From CBDBJQ01 sp965206405 (GTDB lineage: Bacteria; Pseudomonadota; Alphaproteobacteria; UBA8366): a DNA stretch of 64,000 nucleotides. The position numbers were made by a program, and so were the translations under genes. Shown here piece by piece: positions 16,247-26,056 of this stretch (the stretch's first letter is position 1; each line of letters begins with the position of its first letter). The stretch is from the NCBI GenBank assembly GCA_965206405.1, contig CBDBJQ010000006.1, positions 186,001 to 250,000 of the forward strand, given 5' to 3'. The notes below the pieces were generated by a model that saw nothing but the letters and a program-made list of their open reading frames with translations, did no database searches and was not told the DNA's origin.

Positions 16247-18964
16247 TCAGTCCTGTTTTTCGCCCTTTCCCGAGGCGAGCAGGTTTTTCAGGGTGTAAAG
16301 GGTTTCCAGCGCCTCGCGCGGCGCCAGCGCGTCGGGGTTGATTTCTGCGAGCGTCGCCTCGAGGGCGGATTTCCGCGATTCCTCCCGCCCGCCGGCATCG
16401 CGGCCACCAGCGACGTTGAACAGCGGCAGATTTTCGGCCAGCTGTGTTGCCGCGCTCGAGGTTTCGCCCCGGTTGAGTCCGTCCAGCACAGTCGTTGCCC
16501 GCGCCACCACAGGCGCCGGCAATCCGGCGAGCTTGGCGACGTGGATGCCATAGGAGCGATCGGCGGCGCCGGGCGTGATCTCGTGCAGGAACACAACCTC
16601 GCCCTGCCACTCCTTGACCCGCATGCTGTACGCCTCGCAGCGCGCGAGCCGGCCGGTGAGGTCGACCAGCTCGTGATAGTGGGTTGCAAACAGGGCCCGG
16701 CACTGGTTGACGTCGTGCAGGTATTCGAGGGTCGCCCAGGCGATGGAGAGACCGTCATGGGTCGCCGTCCCCCGTCCGATCTCGTCGAGTATTACAAGCG
16801 ACCGGGGCGTCGCCTGGTGCAGGATCGCCGCGGTCTCGACCATCTCGACCATGAAGGTCGACCGCCCCCGCGCCAAATCATCGGCTGCCCCGACCCGGCT
16901 AAACAGCCGGTCAATGACGCCGATGCGGGCGGAATTGGCGGGCACGAAGGATCCCGTCTGCGCCAGCACGGCGATCAACGCGTTCTGCCTGAGAAACGTG
17001 CTCTTGCCGGCCATGTTGGGACCGGTGACCAACCACAGATTCCCGCCCTGCTCCATGTCGCAGTCATTGGGGACGAAAGTTTCGCCATCCCCGAGCGCGG
17101 CCTCGACCACCGGATGCCGGCCTTGGCGAACATCGAAGCCGATCGATTCGTCGAGTTCCGGCCGCCGCCAGCGCCGTTCCTCGGCCAGTGCGGCGAAAGC
17201 GGCCGCAAGATCGAGGCGCGCGATCGCCACCGCCGTTGCGCCGATGCGGTCTCCTGCAGCAGTGACCGCACCAACGAGCTCGTCGAACAACGCTCTTTCC
17301 AGTGCCAGTACCCTGTCGCCGGCAGCGGCGATCTTGTCTGCCAGATCGGCGAGCTCGGATGTCGAATAGCGCATCGCGTTCGCCATCGTCTGACGGTGCT
17401 GGAAGGTTTCGTCGAGGCTCGATGCATTCCGACTGGTCACCTCGACGAAGTATCCAAGCACGTTGTTGTGCCGCACCTTCAGGGAGGCAATCCCGGTCTG
17501 CTCGCGATAGCGGGATTCGAGGGCGGCGATCAGGCGGCGGCCTTCGTCCCGCAATTCGCGCTGTTCGTCGAGCTCCTGCGAGCAGCCCTCGGCGATGACA
17601 CCGCCCTCGCGAACGTATGTCGGCAAAGGGTCGCCGAGGTTTGAGGAAAGCCTTTCGGAGAGAGCTTCGTGGCCGGCCAGATTCGCCAACGCCTCGGCCA
17701 GCAGCCGCGGCAGGCCAGGCTCCTCGCTGGCGAAAAGAGCGCGCAGCGGGGCGCAGCGAGCGAGACCGTCGCGGACGGCGCCGAGATCCCGTGGCTTGCC
17801 CCGTTCAAGGCTGAGTCGCGAGATCGGCCTCTCGAGATCCGGCAGCCCGCGCAGAAGATCGCGCAACGCGTCGCGCTGTGCCGGCCCGGTGATGAAGTGG
17901 CCGATCATGTCGAGACGAGCATTGATCTCCGCCACATCAGTCAGCGGTGCTGCAAGGCGGCTGGCAAGCAGGCGGGCGCCGGCGCCGGTTATCGTCCGGT
18001 CGACGGCGGCGAGAAGACTGCCGTCCCGGGCTCCGGCGAGGCTCCGGGTGAGCTCGAGATTGCGACGGGTCGCCGCGTCGATTTCCATCACGGCGTTCGC
18101 CGTGGTTTGCCGCAACGGCCCGAGGCGAGGCAGTTTCCCGGCCTGGGTCAGTGCCACATAGTCGACGAGCGCGCCCGCGGCGGCGCATTCCTCGCGCGCG
18201 AAATTCCCGAACGCATCCAGCGACGCAACGCCGTAAAGATCCTCGAGGCGGCGGCGGGCATTGTCGGAACCGAAACGCGCATCGGAAAGCGGCGCTAGAA
18301 TCTCTTCCCACTCGCCAAGAGCCGCGCGCAGGGACTCGCGCTCGAACATCCTCTCCGGCAGCAACAGTTCCCGCGGTGCCACGCGAGCGACTACCGTCGC
18401 CAGGTCGTCGATACCCGCTGGCTGAACCCGGAACTCTCCGGTCGAGACCTCGAGCCAGGCGAAGGCGATCCGGTTCTGGGCCTCGGCCAGGGCCGCCACG
18501 TAGTTGTTGGCCCGCGCATCGAGGAGCGACTCCTCGGTCAGCGTCCCGGACGTCACCAGCCGGACGACCTCGCGCCGGACCACCGCCTTGGCTCCCCGCA
18601 GGCGGCGCGCCTCGGTCGGATCCTCCATCTGCTCGCAGATCGCGACCTGCCGGCCAGCCCGGATCAGCTTTTCGACGTAACCATCAAGGGCGTGCACCGG
18701 CACGCCGCACATCGGAATCTGTTCCTCGTCCTGGCTCTTGGCCCGCTCCCTGCCCTGGCTTTTGCCGCGCCGGGTCAAGGCGATGTCGAGGATCGGCGCG
18801 GCGGCGACCGCATCGTCAAAAAACATCTCGTAAAAGTCGCCCATCCGGAAGAACAGCAGCGCGTCGGGATGAGCTTCCTTGTGCTGGAAATACTGCCGCA
18901 TCATCGGCGTATCGGCGAAAGGCGGCCGTTTCTTCGGAGATGCGCCGGTGGGCGTTGGAATCAT
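16247..18964 (-). CDS. mutS: MutS, DNA mismatch recognition ATPase
   Basis: A 905 aa mismatch-repair sensor. The mismatch-probing motif is GDFYEMF near residue 43. The ATPase carries Walker A GPNMAGKST near residue 647 and Walker B VILDEIGRGTATHDG. The C-terminus ends with a short linker and a KNLLASGKGEKQD tail that may include the tetramerisation region. It is divergent from maeB, with 164 bases between the two starts (18965-19128). The usual alphaproteobacterial neighbour glnD is downstream. Confidence 0.98.
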   Translation of the reverse strand: MIPTPTGASPKKRPPFADTPMMRQYFQHKEAHPDALLFFRMGDFYEMFFDDAVAAAPILDIALTRRGKSQGRERAKSQDEEQIPMCGVPVHALDGYVEKLIRAGRQVAICEQMEDPTEARRLRGAKAVVRREVVRLVTSGTLTEESLLDARANNYVAALAEAQNRIAFAWLEVSTGEFRVQPAGIDDLATVVARVAPRELLLPERMFERESLRAALGEWEEILAPLSDARFGSDNARRRLEDLYGVASLDAFGNFAREECAAAGALVDYVALTQAGKLPRLGPLRQTTANAVMEIDAATRRNLELTRSLAGARDGSLLAAVDRTITGAGARLLASRLAAPLTDVAEINARLDMIGHFITGPAQRDALRDLLRGLPDLERPISRLSLERGKPRDLGAVRDGLARCAPLRALFASEEPGLPRLLAEALANLAGHEALSERLSSNLGDPLPTYVREGGVIAEGCSQELDEQRELRDEGRRLIAALESRYREQTGIASLKVRHNNVLGYFVEVTSRNASSLDETFQHRQTMANAMRYSTSELADLADKIAAAGDRVLALERALFDELVGAVTAAGDRIGATAVAIARLDLAAAFAALAEERRWRRPELDESIGFDVRQGRHPVVEAALGDGETFVPNDCDMEQGGNLWLVTGPNMAGKSTFLRQNALIAVLAQTGSFVPANSARIGVIDRLFSRVGAADDLARGRSTFMVEMVETAAILHQATPRSLVILDEIGRGTATHDGLSIAWATLEYLHDVNQCRALFATHYHELVDLTGRLARCEAYSMRVKEWQGEVVFLHEITPGAADRSYGIHVAKLAGLPAPVVARATTVLDGLNRGETSSAATQLAENLPLFNVAGGRDAGGREESRKSALEATLAEINPDALAPREALETLYTLKNLLASGKGEKQD

Positions 18965-19128
18965 GGCGTCAAAATACCGCCTTGTGCCGATAGTGGCTAC
19001 GGGGCCGCTGTCCCGCCAGGATACGCGCCAGGCGCGGTTGATAATGCCACAGCAATCGTCAATGCTGATCCTGGAAACGCTTCCCAGAGATCATAAACCC
19101 TGGAAGCTAGAACCCCGGAGACCAAGCA

Positions 19129-21399
19129 ATGCCCGACGAAACCGCTCTGCGCAACGATGCCCTGCAGTTTCACATTGGTGGACGACGCCGGGGCAAGCTG
19201 GAGATCAGCGCGACAAAACCGCTGACGACCCAGCGCGACCTGTCGCTGGCCTACTCACCGGGGGTCGCCTATCCCTGCCTCGAGATCGAGAAAGACCCGC
19301 ACACCGCCTACGACTACACGGCGAAGGGCAATTCCGTCGCCGTGATCTCCAACGGCACGGCGGTTCTCGGCCTCGGCAACATCGGTGCGCTAGCCTCCAA
19401 GCCAGTGATGGAGGGCAAAGCGGTCCTCTTCAAGCGCTTCGCTGATGTCGACGGGATCGATATCGAGATCGCGACCGAGGACGCGGAGGCCCTAATCGAC
19501 TGCGTGAGCCTGATCGCCGGAAGCTTCGGTGGCATCAACCTCGAGGACATCAAGGCCCCCGAATGCTTCCTGATCGAGGAGCGTCTGCGCGAGAAGCTCG
19601 ACATTCCGGTGTTTCACGACGACCAGCACGGAACCGCTATCATTACCGCCGCTGGGCTGATCAATGCCCTCCACATCACCGGCCGCACGCTTGAGGATTC
19701 CCGGATGGTCGTCAACGGCGCAGGTGCCGCCGCGATCGCGTGTCTGGACCTGATCAAGTCGATGGGCATGCCGGCCCAGAACGTCATCATGTGTGACCGT
19801 AGCGGCGTCATCTATCGCGGCCGCACCGAAGGCATGAACCAGTGGAAGTCGGCGCACGCAACCGAGACCGAGGCGCGCACGCTCGAAGAGGCAGCGGCGG
19901 GGTGCGACATCCTGCTCGGCCTCTCCGCCAAGGGCGCCATCAGCCAGGACATGGTGCGCTCGATGGCCGACAAGCCGATCGTCTTCGCCATGGCCAACCC
20001 GGATCCGGAGATCACGCCAGAGGCGGCGCGCGAAGCCCGCTCTGACGTGATCATCGCCACCGGCCGGTCCGACTATCCCAACCAGATCAACAATGTCCTC
20101 GGCTTTCCCTTCATCTTCAGGGGCGCACTCGACGTCCAGGCATCCCAGATCAACGACGCCATGAAGATCGCCGCTGCTACCGAGCTCGCCGAGCTCGCGC
20201 GCGAGGACGTCCCCGACGAGGTCGAAGCCGCCTATGGCGGGCGGCGCCTGCGATACGGGGCCGACTACATCATCCCGGTGCCCTTCGATCCGCGCCTGGT
20301 TTCTGCAATCCCCGCCGCGGTCGCCCGCAGCGCCATGGAAAGCGGTGTTGCGCGCCGGCCGATCGAGGATTTCGCTGCCTACAAGAAAAAACTCGCGGCC
20401 ACGCTCGACCCGACGAGTGCCTTTCTGAACTTCATACTCGACCAGGTCCGGGCCACGTCGCAGCGCGTCCTTTTCGCCGAGGGCGAGGAGGAAGCGGTGA
20501 TCCGCGCGGCGCTGCAGTTCCAGAGCGCCGGTTTCGGTGAGCCTGTCTTGATAGGACAAGAGAACCGGGTCGCCGAGACGATGAAGCGGCTCGGCTTCTC
20601 CGGTAGCAACATCGAGATCCACAACGCCCTGATCAGCGACAGCAACGAGGAGTATGCCGACTTCCTCTACAAGCGCCTCCAGCGCAACGGCTACCTGGCG
20701 CGGGACTGCCAGCGTCTCGTCAACAGGGACCGCAACGTGTTCGCCGCCTGCATGCTGGCCTGCGGCCATGCCGACGCCATGGTGACCGGAATGACCCGGG
20801 CCTTTTCCGTGGCTTTCGGGGAGATCGAGAAGGTCATCGGAACGAAGTCCGGAGAATGCCTTGCCGGCCTCACCATGGTGGTCGCCCGCGACCGGTCGGT
20901 GTTCATTGCCGACACCAGAATCCACGAGGTGCCCGATCCCGAGCAGCTCGCCGACATCGCCGTGCAGTCGGCCGCCTATGCACGCCGGTTCGGCCACGAG
21001 CCACGAGTTGCGTTCCTGTCCTATTCGAATTTCGGGCAGCCCTCCCGCCCCAGCATGGAGCGCATGCGCGAGGCCGTCCGGATCCTCGAGCAACGCAAGG
21101 TCGATTTCGAGTTCGACGGCGAGATGCAGGCCGCCGTGGCGCTCGACCACGACCGGCTGATGCGGACCTATCCGTTCTCCCGCCTGTCCGGGCCGGCCAA
21201 TGTCCTGGTCATGCCGGCGCTGCACAGTTCCAGCATCGCATCCAACCTGCTCGCCGCCATGGGCCACGCCACGGTGATCGGCCCGCTGCTTCTCGGCCTC
21301 GAGAAACCCGCCCAGGTCATTCCCATCGACTCGACCGTCGGCAACCTCGTGCACACCGCAGCGCTCGCCGCCTACGACGCGATCTGCAGCGCGCAATAG
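19129..21399 (+). CDS. maeB: NADP-type malic enzyme fused to a phosphotransacetylase domain
   Basis: A 756 aa enzyme that converts malate to pyruvate and CO2. Residues about 1-430 form the malic enzyme (LSLAYSPGVAYPCLEIEKDP; VFHDDQHGTAI; NGAGAAAIACL nucleotide site; IIATGRSDYPNQINNVLGFP). Residues about 440-756 are a phosphate acetyl/butyryltransferase-like domain (RVLFAEGEEEAVIRAA; PANVLVMPALHSSSIASNLL), which regulates the malic enzyme by acetyl-CoA in other bacteria. The fusion is normal in Proteobacteria. It stands alone on the plus strand with minus-strand genes on both sides. Confidence 0.96.
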   Translation: MPDETALRNDALQFHIGGRRRGKLEISATKPLTTQRDLSLAYSPGVAYPCLEIEKDPHTAYDYTAKGNSVAVISNGTAVLGLGNIGALASKPVMEGKAVLFKRFADVDGIDIEIATEDAEALIDCVSLIAGSFGGINLEDIKAPECFLIEERLREKLDIPVFHDDQHGTAIITAAGLINALHITGRTLEDSRMVVNGAGAAAIACLDLIKSMGMPAQNVIMCDRSGVIYRGRTEGMNQWKSAHATETEARTLEEAAAGCDILLGLSAKGAISQDMVRSMADKPIVFAMANPDPEITPEAAREARSDVIIATGRSDYPNQINNVLGFPFIFRGALDVQASQINDAMKIAAATELAELAREDVPDEVEAAYGGRRLRYGADYIIPVPFDPRLVSAIPAAVARSAMESGVARRPIEDFAAYKKKLAATLDPTSAFLNFILDQVRATSQRVLFAEGEEEAVIRAALQFQSAGFGEPVLIGQENRVAETMKRLGFSGSNIEIHNALISDSNEEYADFLYKRLQRNGYLARDCQRLVNRDRNVFAACMLACGHADAMVTGMTRAFSVAFGEIEKVIGTKSGECLAGLTMVVARDRSVFIADTRIHEVPDPEQLADIAVQSAAYARRFGHEPRVAFLSYSNFGQPSRPSMERMREAVRILEQRKVDFEFDGEMQAAVALDHDRLMRTYPFSRLSGPANVLVMPALHSSSIASNLLAAMGHATVIGPLLLGLEKPAQVIPIDSTVGNLVHTAALAAYDAICSAQ

Positions 21400-21448
21400 C
21401 CGTCGCGATAACCGCCGCGACCGCAGCGGGCTTATAACCGCACCGGGA

Positions 21449-22780
21449 TCACACCGGGGATCGTGCCTTCCGCCGCATTATCCAGGCCAGGACAGCGAGC
21501 CCCGGCAGCGCCGCCACGGCTGTCAACATGAAGAACGTCACCCAGTCCGTCTGATCGGCCAGCCAGCCGGCCGAGGAGGACAGCGCGACCCGCGCCGCGC
21601 CCACCATCGAGGTCAGCAAGGCGTACTGGGTTGCCGTATAAGCGCGGTTGCAGAGGCTCGAGAGATAGGCAACGAAAGCGATGGTGCCCATCCCGGTCGC
21701 CAGGTTCTCCGCCGCCACGGTGGCCGCCAGCACGACCGGATCGTGTCCGATCCAGGCCAGCCAGACGAACACCACGTTCGATCCCGCCTGCAGGACGCCG
21801 CAGATCATAAGACTGCGCAGAATGCCATAACGGGCGACCAGCAGGCCGCCGGCGAAACCACCAGCGATAATGGCCACAAAGCCGACGCCCTTCTTGATGC
21901 CCGCGATCTCCGGCTTGGTGAACCCGATTTCAAGGAAAAACGGCGTCTGCATTATCGAGAGAACCGCATCGCCCAGCTTGTAGAGCAGGATGAAGAGAAT
22001 GATGGCGAGCCAGCCGGGCCGGCGGGCGAAGTCGACGAACGGCGCCACCACAGCCCGCATCAGCCATACCCCCAGCCTTGCACTGGCCTGCGCATCGGGC
22101 CATCCATTGGACGGGATCACATCGGGATCCGTCGGCGGGGTCGGCTCGGGATTGAGCAGGATGGCGACCAAGCCGATCGCAACAGCAGCGCCCATCATAA
22201 CGAAGGCTGCCGGCCAGCCGAGCCAGGCCGCAGCGACCAGCCCGAAAGCGCCGGCGCCGACCTGGCCGACCCGGTAGCCGAGCACGATCGTTGCCGCACC
22301 GGCGCCGAGTTTGCGCTCCTCGAGAATTTCAACCCGATAGGCGTCGATCACGACATCCTGACTGGCCGATAGGAAGGCGACGCCTGTGGCCAGGGCGGCA
22401 ACGGCGCCGATCTGCTCTGCAGGAGATAGGCCGCCAAGAGCAGCAACGGCGGTGAACAGCCCGAGCTGGGTTATCACGGCCCAGCCGCGGCGGCGGCCAA
22501 GGAGGCGGGAGAGAAACGGCAGACGCAGATGATCGAAGACCGGCGCCCAGAGGAATTTGAGGGAATAGGGCAGGCTGGTCAGCGCGAAGAGACCGATCGC
22601 GGTCTTGGTCAGCCCGCCCTCCGCGAGCCATGCGGTCAGGGGGTCGCCGAGGATACCGAGCGGCAGGCCGCTCGAGATGCCAAGAAAGGTGATCGCCAGG
22701 ACACGGCGGTCGGTGTAGATCGCCATGGCGGTACGCCAGACCGCGATCGGACCGCCGGTCGGATTGCCGGCTGGGATCAT
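21449..22780 (-). CDS. AmpG-like MFS permease
   Basis: A 443 aa major-facilitator protein with about 12-14 hydrophobic segments. It starts MIPAGN and reaches the family's typical TDRRVLAITFLGISSGLPLGIL, then SLPYSLKFLWAPVFDHL and QDVVIDAYRVEIL, as in AmpG muropeptide (GlcNAc-anhydroMurNAc) importers. Substrate identity is inferred from family only. ATG 22780 was kept; an ATG at 22726 is also possible, as neither has a clear Shine-Dalgarno. It follows the PfkB kinase by 38 bases. Confidence 0.85.
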   Translation of the reverse strand: MIPAGNPTGGPIAVWRTAMAIYTDRRVLAITFLGISSGLPLGILGDPLTAWLAEGGLTKTAIGLFALTSLPYSLKFLWAPVFDHLRLPFLSRLLGRRRGWAVITQLGLFTAVAALGGLSPAEQIGAVAALATGVAFLSASQDVVIDAYRVEILEERKLGAGAATIVLGYRVGQVGAGAFGLVAAAWLGWPAAFVMMGAAVAIGLVAILLNPEPTPPTDPDVIPSNGWPDAQASARLGVWLMRAVVAPFVDFARRPGWLAIILFILLYKLGDAVLSIMQTPFFLEIGFTKPEIAGIKKGVGFVAIIAGGFAGGLLVARYGILRSLMICGVLQAGSNVVFVWLAWIGHDPVVLAATVAAENLATGMGTIAFVAYLSSLCNRAYTATQYALLTSMVGAARVALSSSAGWLADQTDWVTFFMLTAVAALPGLAVLAWIMRRKARSPV

Positions 22781-22818
22781 CGCGCCAAAATCATTCCGTC
22801 AAAATCACCCTGTCAAAA

Positions 22819-23811
22819 TCATCGCGCCGGCGAACACCCGGCAAGCTCGCGGATCCTGGCCGGGAGTGCCTCGCCGGGGCGGGCACCGAACCGGGTGACG
22901 GCATCCGCCCCCGCCACGCTGCCGAGGTACGCACTGGTAGCGGGATCGAGCCCGTTCAGGTGCCCGAACAGGAAGCCGGCGGCGTAGAGATCGCCGGCAC
23001 CGGTGGAATCTACGGCGGTCTCCGCCACCGGCGCCACCTCGATTCTCGATTCCGGCGTCACTACCACCGACCCTTTGGCACTTCGGGTGAGACAGGCGAT
23101 GCGGCAGTGGGCAGCGGCATAATCGACGGCGACCGAGAAATCCTCCTCGCCGGTCAGAGCCAAAATCTCCCGCTCGTTTGCGAACAGGATATCAGCGGGG
23201 CCGGCGAGCAGCGCGTGAAACACATCCCTGTGCCGGTCAACACAGCCCGGATCGGAAAGCGAGAGCGCCAGCGACTGGTCCGACCGCAGATTGCGCGCAG
23301 CTTCGGATATCGCTGCGGTCGCGCTCGGAGAATCCAGCAGATAGCCCTCCACATAGACGATTTCTGCTTCCGCGATCAGAGCGGGATCAAGATCCACCGG
23401 GCTGAGTTCCGCCGCAACGCCAAGATGGGTGCACATGGTGCGCTCGGAATCCGGCGTCACCATGACCAGCACGCTACCCGTCGGACCCGGCGCCCCTTCC
23501 GGCTCGGCGCAGATCACGCCGGCCGAAGCCATGTCGGAGGTGAACAGCCAGCCGTTTCGGTCGTCGCCGAGCCGGCCGATGAAGGCCCCGCGGCCGCCGA
23601 AGGTCGCAAAACCGTAGATGGTATTGGCAATGGAACCGCCGCTGGATTCTCGCAAACCGGGCACGCCGCGGCAGAGAGCCTCGATCCGAGCGGCGTCAAC
23701 CAGCGTCATCCCGCCCTTGGGAAGACCCTCGTTTCCGAGAAAACCGTCCTCGACCTCGCCGAGAATATCGACCAGGGCGCTGCCGATGCCAACCAGCTGA
23801 ATACCGTTCAT
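22819..23811 (-). CDS. PfkB-family sugar/adenosine kinase
   Basis: A 330 aa ribokinase-like kinase from ATG 23811 (MNGIQLVGIGSALVDIL). It has the GGSIANTIYGFATFGGRGAFIG split motif region (PfkB signature 1) and DSTGAGDLYAAGF with the catalytic Asp and anion hole (signature 2). The N-terminal layout fits the alphaproteobacterial adenosine-kinase group rather than fructokinases, but specificity is not proved. It lies upstream of the AmpG-like permease, perhaps in one transcript. Confidence 0.85.
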   Translation of the reverse strand: MNGIQLVGIGSALVDILGEVEDGFLGNEGLPKGGMTLVDAARIEALCRGVPGLRESSGGSIANTIYGFATFGGRGAFIGRLGDDRNGWLFTSDMASAGVICAEPEGAPGPTGSVLVMVTPDSERTMCTHLGVAAELSPVDLDPALIAEAEIVYVEGYLLDSPSATAAISEAARNLRSDQSLALSLSDPGCVDRHRDVFHALLAGPADILFANEREILALTGEEDFSVAVDYAAAHCRIACLTRSAKGSVVVTPESRIEVAPVAETAVDSTGAGDLYAAGFLFGHLNGLDPATSAYLGSVAGADAVTRFGARPGEALPARIRELAGCSPAR

Positions 23812-24033
23812 TGTCACTCGTCCCGCTGCGCCAGCCCCAGTGCAACACAACCGGCGCAAAACAACCCACACAAAACCGCGCGCGACTACAGAAACCGGCG
23901 GCAGACGGGCAAAGAAACATTTTTCTAGCGAAACATTTCCGCCCGCACCTTGCCCGCTCCGGCGGTTCCGGGTACACGAACCGTACGGATACAGGCAAAC
24001 CCGGAGACACGATCCTTGCTCATCGGATGCCTG

Positions 24034-25302
24034 ATGAGGGCGGTGACACAGTTGTACGACCCGAAACTGCGACAGGTCTTCGTCGTCAGTTTCGCCAGCG
24101 CCACCGCCGTTTTCATCATTATCGCCGCGCTCCTGTGGTATCTGGCCGGGCTCTGGCTCGACCCGGATTCGATAACAGAAATCGGCTGGCTTTCCGATAC
24201 GCTCAGCTGGCTGCTCAGCTTCGCAACCAAGCTCGTGGCCGGCACCCTGCTGGTTTGGCTCTGGGCCCTACTGTTCCCCAGCTGCATGATCGTCATCGTC
24301 GGACTCTTCATGGAGCGGGTCGCCGAAAGCGTCGAAAGCCGCAATTATCCCGGCTTGCCGCCGGCGCGGCCGATGCCGGTGACACGAGCGCTGTCCACCA
24401 GCGTGGGGTTCGCGCTACGGGTCGCCAGCGCCAATCTCCTGGCGTTGCCCCTTTACCTCGTTCTGCTTTTCGTGCCACCGCTCGGCCTCGTGCTCTACTA
24501 TACCGTCAACAGCTGGGTGATCGGGCACGAGTATTTCGAACTCCTGGCCCGGCGCCATCTCGCTGCGGGGGATGCAACCGCGCTCTGGCGGCGCAACCGG
24601 ATAACGCTTCTTCTCGCGGGCCTGGTGTTGGTACTCCTGATGTCCACGCCCTTTATCAATCTTGTCGCACCTGTAATCGGAACCGCATTCATGGTCCATC
24701 TCGTCCACCGGCTACGCGGCCACGCCGCACCCCTCGACGCCCCGGAGATCCCAATATCCGGAATCCCGGCGCCCAGAACCCTGCCGCATGAAAATCGCCT
24801 GCAGCCCTTTGCCCGGCGGTCCCGCGCGCCTGCTGCCCTGGCCAGCATGCTGCTGCTTTTCGCGACGGCCTGCCTGCCCATAGCAAAAGCCCCGCCGGCC
24901 AGCCAGCCTGCTGTAAAGAACCCGCCCTCCATGGCAACGGCAGCGAATGTCACAGTGTCAGCCACCACCACGCCTGCCGCACCCGTCGACACATCCAATG
25001 TCGCATCCAATGCCGCGCCGCGCCCTGCGCCCGCTGCACCTGCTACACCGCCGCCGCCGGACAGGGATCCCGAGGAACTCCACGGAATATCCCCGTCCGC
25101 CGCTCTCAGTTATCTCGGCAAGCCGGATTTCATTCGCCGCGACGGCCCGGCCGAAATCTGGCAGTACACCTCGCCCGCCTGCATCCTCGATCTCTTCATC
25201 TGGCGCGGCAAAAAGAACGCGCCGTCGATTTCCCATGTCGAGCTTCGCGCACCAGGCGGCGCAGACGCGGACCCAGTCTGTTTTAATGCCTTGTTTCTCT
25301 AG
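24034..25302 (+). CDS. EI24/CysZ-like membrane domain fused to a lipoprotein-like domain
   Basis: A 422 aa protein from ATG 24034 (a longer start at 23950 is open). The first 240 or so residues form an EI24/CysZ-type membrane domain with four to five hydrophobic segments and LYYTVNSWVIGHEYFELLARRHL, typical of the alphaproteobacterial family. After a linker comes RRSRAPAALASMLLLFATACL, which looks like a lipoprotein signal with a lipobox (ATAC). A Pro/Ala/Thr-rich stretch follows, then a conserved-looking domain (SPSAALSYLGKPDF, GPAEIWQYTSPACILDLFIW). The signal in mid-frame suggests two genes now read as one. Function is unknown. Confidence 0.75.
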   Translation: MRAVTQLYDPKLRQVFVVSFASATAVFIIIAALLWYLAGLWLDPDSITEIGWLSDTLSWLLSFATKLVAGTLLVWLWALLFPSCMIVIVGLFMERVAESVESRNYPGLPPARPMPVTRALSTSVGFALRVASANLLALPLYLVLLFVPPLGLVLYYTVNSWVIGHEYFELLARRHLAAGDATALWRRNRITLLLAGLVLVLLMSTPFINLVAPVIGTAFMVHLVHRLRGHAAPLDAPEIPISGIPAPRTLPHENRLQPFARRSRAPAALASMLLLFATACLPIAKAPPASQPAVKNPPSMATAANVTVSATTTPAAPVDTSNVASNAAPRPAPAAPATPPPPDRDPEELHGISPSAALSYLGKPDFIRRDGPAEIWQYTSPACILDLFIWRGKKNAPSISHVELRAPGGADADPVCFNALFL

Positions 25303-25330
25303 GGTCCCGTTTCTCTAAAGGCTGCCGGCA

Positions 25331-25969
25331 TCAGGCCAGCGTCGTCTTGGCCCTGTAGCGGCACAGATCCCGAACCGTGCAGACCGGACAATCCGGCTTG
25401 CGCGCCTTGCAGACATAGCGGCCGTGCAGGATCAGCCAGTGATGGGCATGCTGTGCGAAACGCTCGGGTGTCGCCTTCTCCAACTTCTTCTCGACCGCAA
25501 GCGGAGTCTTTCCCGGCGCCAGGCCGGTGCGATTGCCCACCCTGTAGATATGCGTGTCGACGGCGATGGTCGGCATCCCGAAGGCGATGTTGAGGACGAC
25601 GTTGGCGGTCTTCCGTCCGACTCCCGGCAGCGCCTCGAGAGTCTCGCGCGTACGCGGCACCTCCCCGTCATGCTCGTCAAGCAGAATCCGGCTCAGGGCG
25701 ATGACATTCTTCGCCTTGGTGTTGAAGAGGCCGATCGTGCGGATGTACGTCTTCAGCTTCTTCTCGCCGAGCGCCACCATCGCGTCGGGCGTATCCACCT
25801 TCTCGAACAGCGGCCCCGTGGCCTTGTTGACGCCGACATCGGTTGCCTGGGCCGACAGCACGACGGCAACCAACAGGGTATAGGGGTTGACGTAGCGAAG
25901 CTCTCCGCGCGGTTCGGGGTTCTGCTCCTCGAGCCGACTGTAGAATGTCTCGATATCAGTTTTGTTCAC
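25331..25969 (-). CDS. nth: Endonuclease III
   Basis: A DNA glycosylase/AP lyase for oxidised pyrimidines. From GTG 25969, which has GGGGAG eight bases upstream, the product is 212 aa, the usual Nth size; the frame is open to TTG 26014 but without a ribosome site. Visible features: the HhH motif LPGVGRKTANVV with the catalytic Lys, the catalytic Asp in VDTHIYRVGNR, and the 4Fe-4S loop CX6CX2CX5C in CKARKPDCPVCTVRDLC. Its usual neighbour, a DUF2244 gene, is present upstream only as a broken remnant. Confidence 0.96.
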   Translation of the reverse strand: MNKTDIETFYSRLEEQNPEPRGELRYVNPYTLLVAVVLSAQATDVGVNKATGPLFEKVDTPDAMVALGEKKLKTYIRTIGLFNTKAKNVIALSRILLDEHDGEVPRTRETLEALPGVGRKTANVVLNIAFGMPTIAVDTHIYRVGNRTGLAPGKTPLAVEKKLEKATPERFAQHAHHWLILHGRYVCKARKPDCPVCTVRDLCRYRAKTTLA

Positions 25970-26056
25970 CCGTGTCGCTCCCCATACCCCCGAGAATCCG
26001 GCCGGTACTGACAACAGGCTAGATGCAGGGTTTCATCCGACATTATTCTCGATCCC

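Noticed and set aside
19492..21396. A 634-codon minus-strand open frame inside maeB
   Set aside because: It mirrors maeB codon for codon, is rich in His/Gly/Asp typical of antisense GC-rich frames, and has no recognisable domain.
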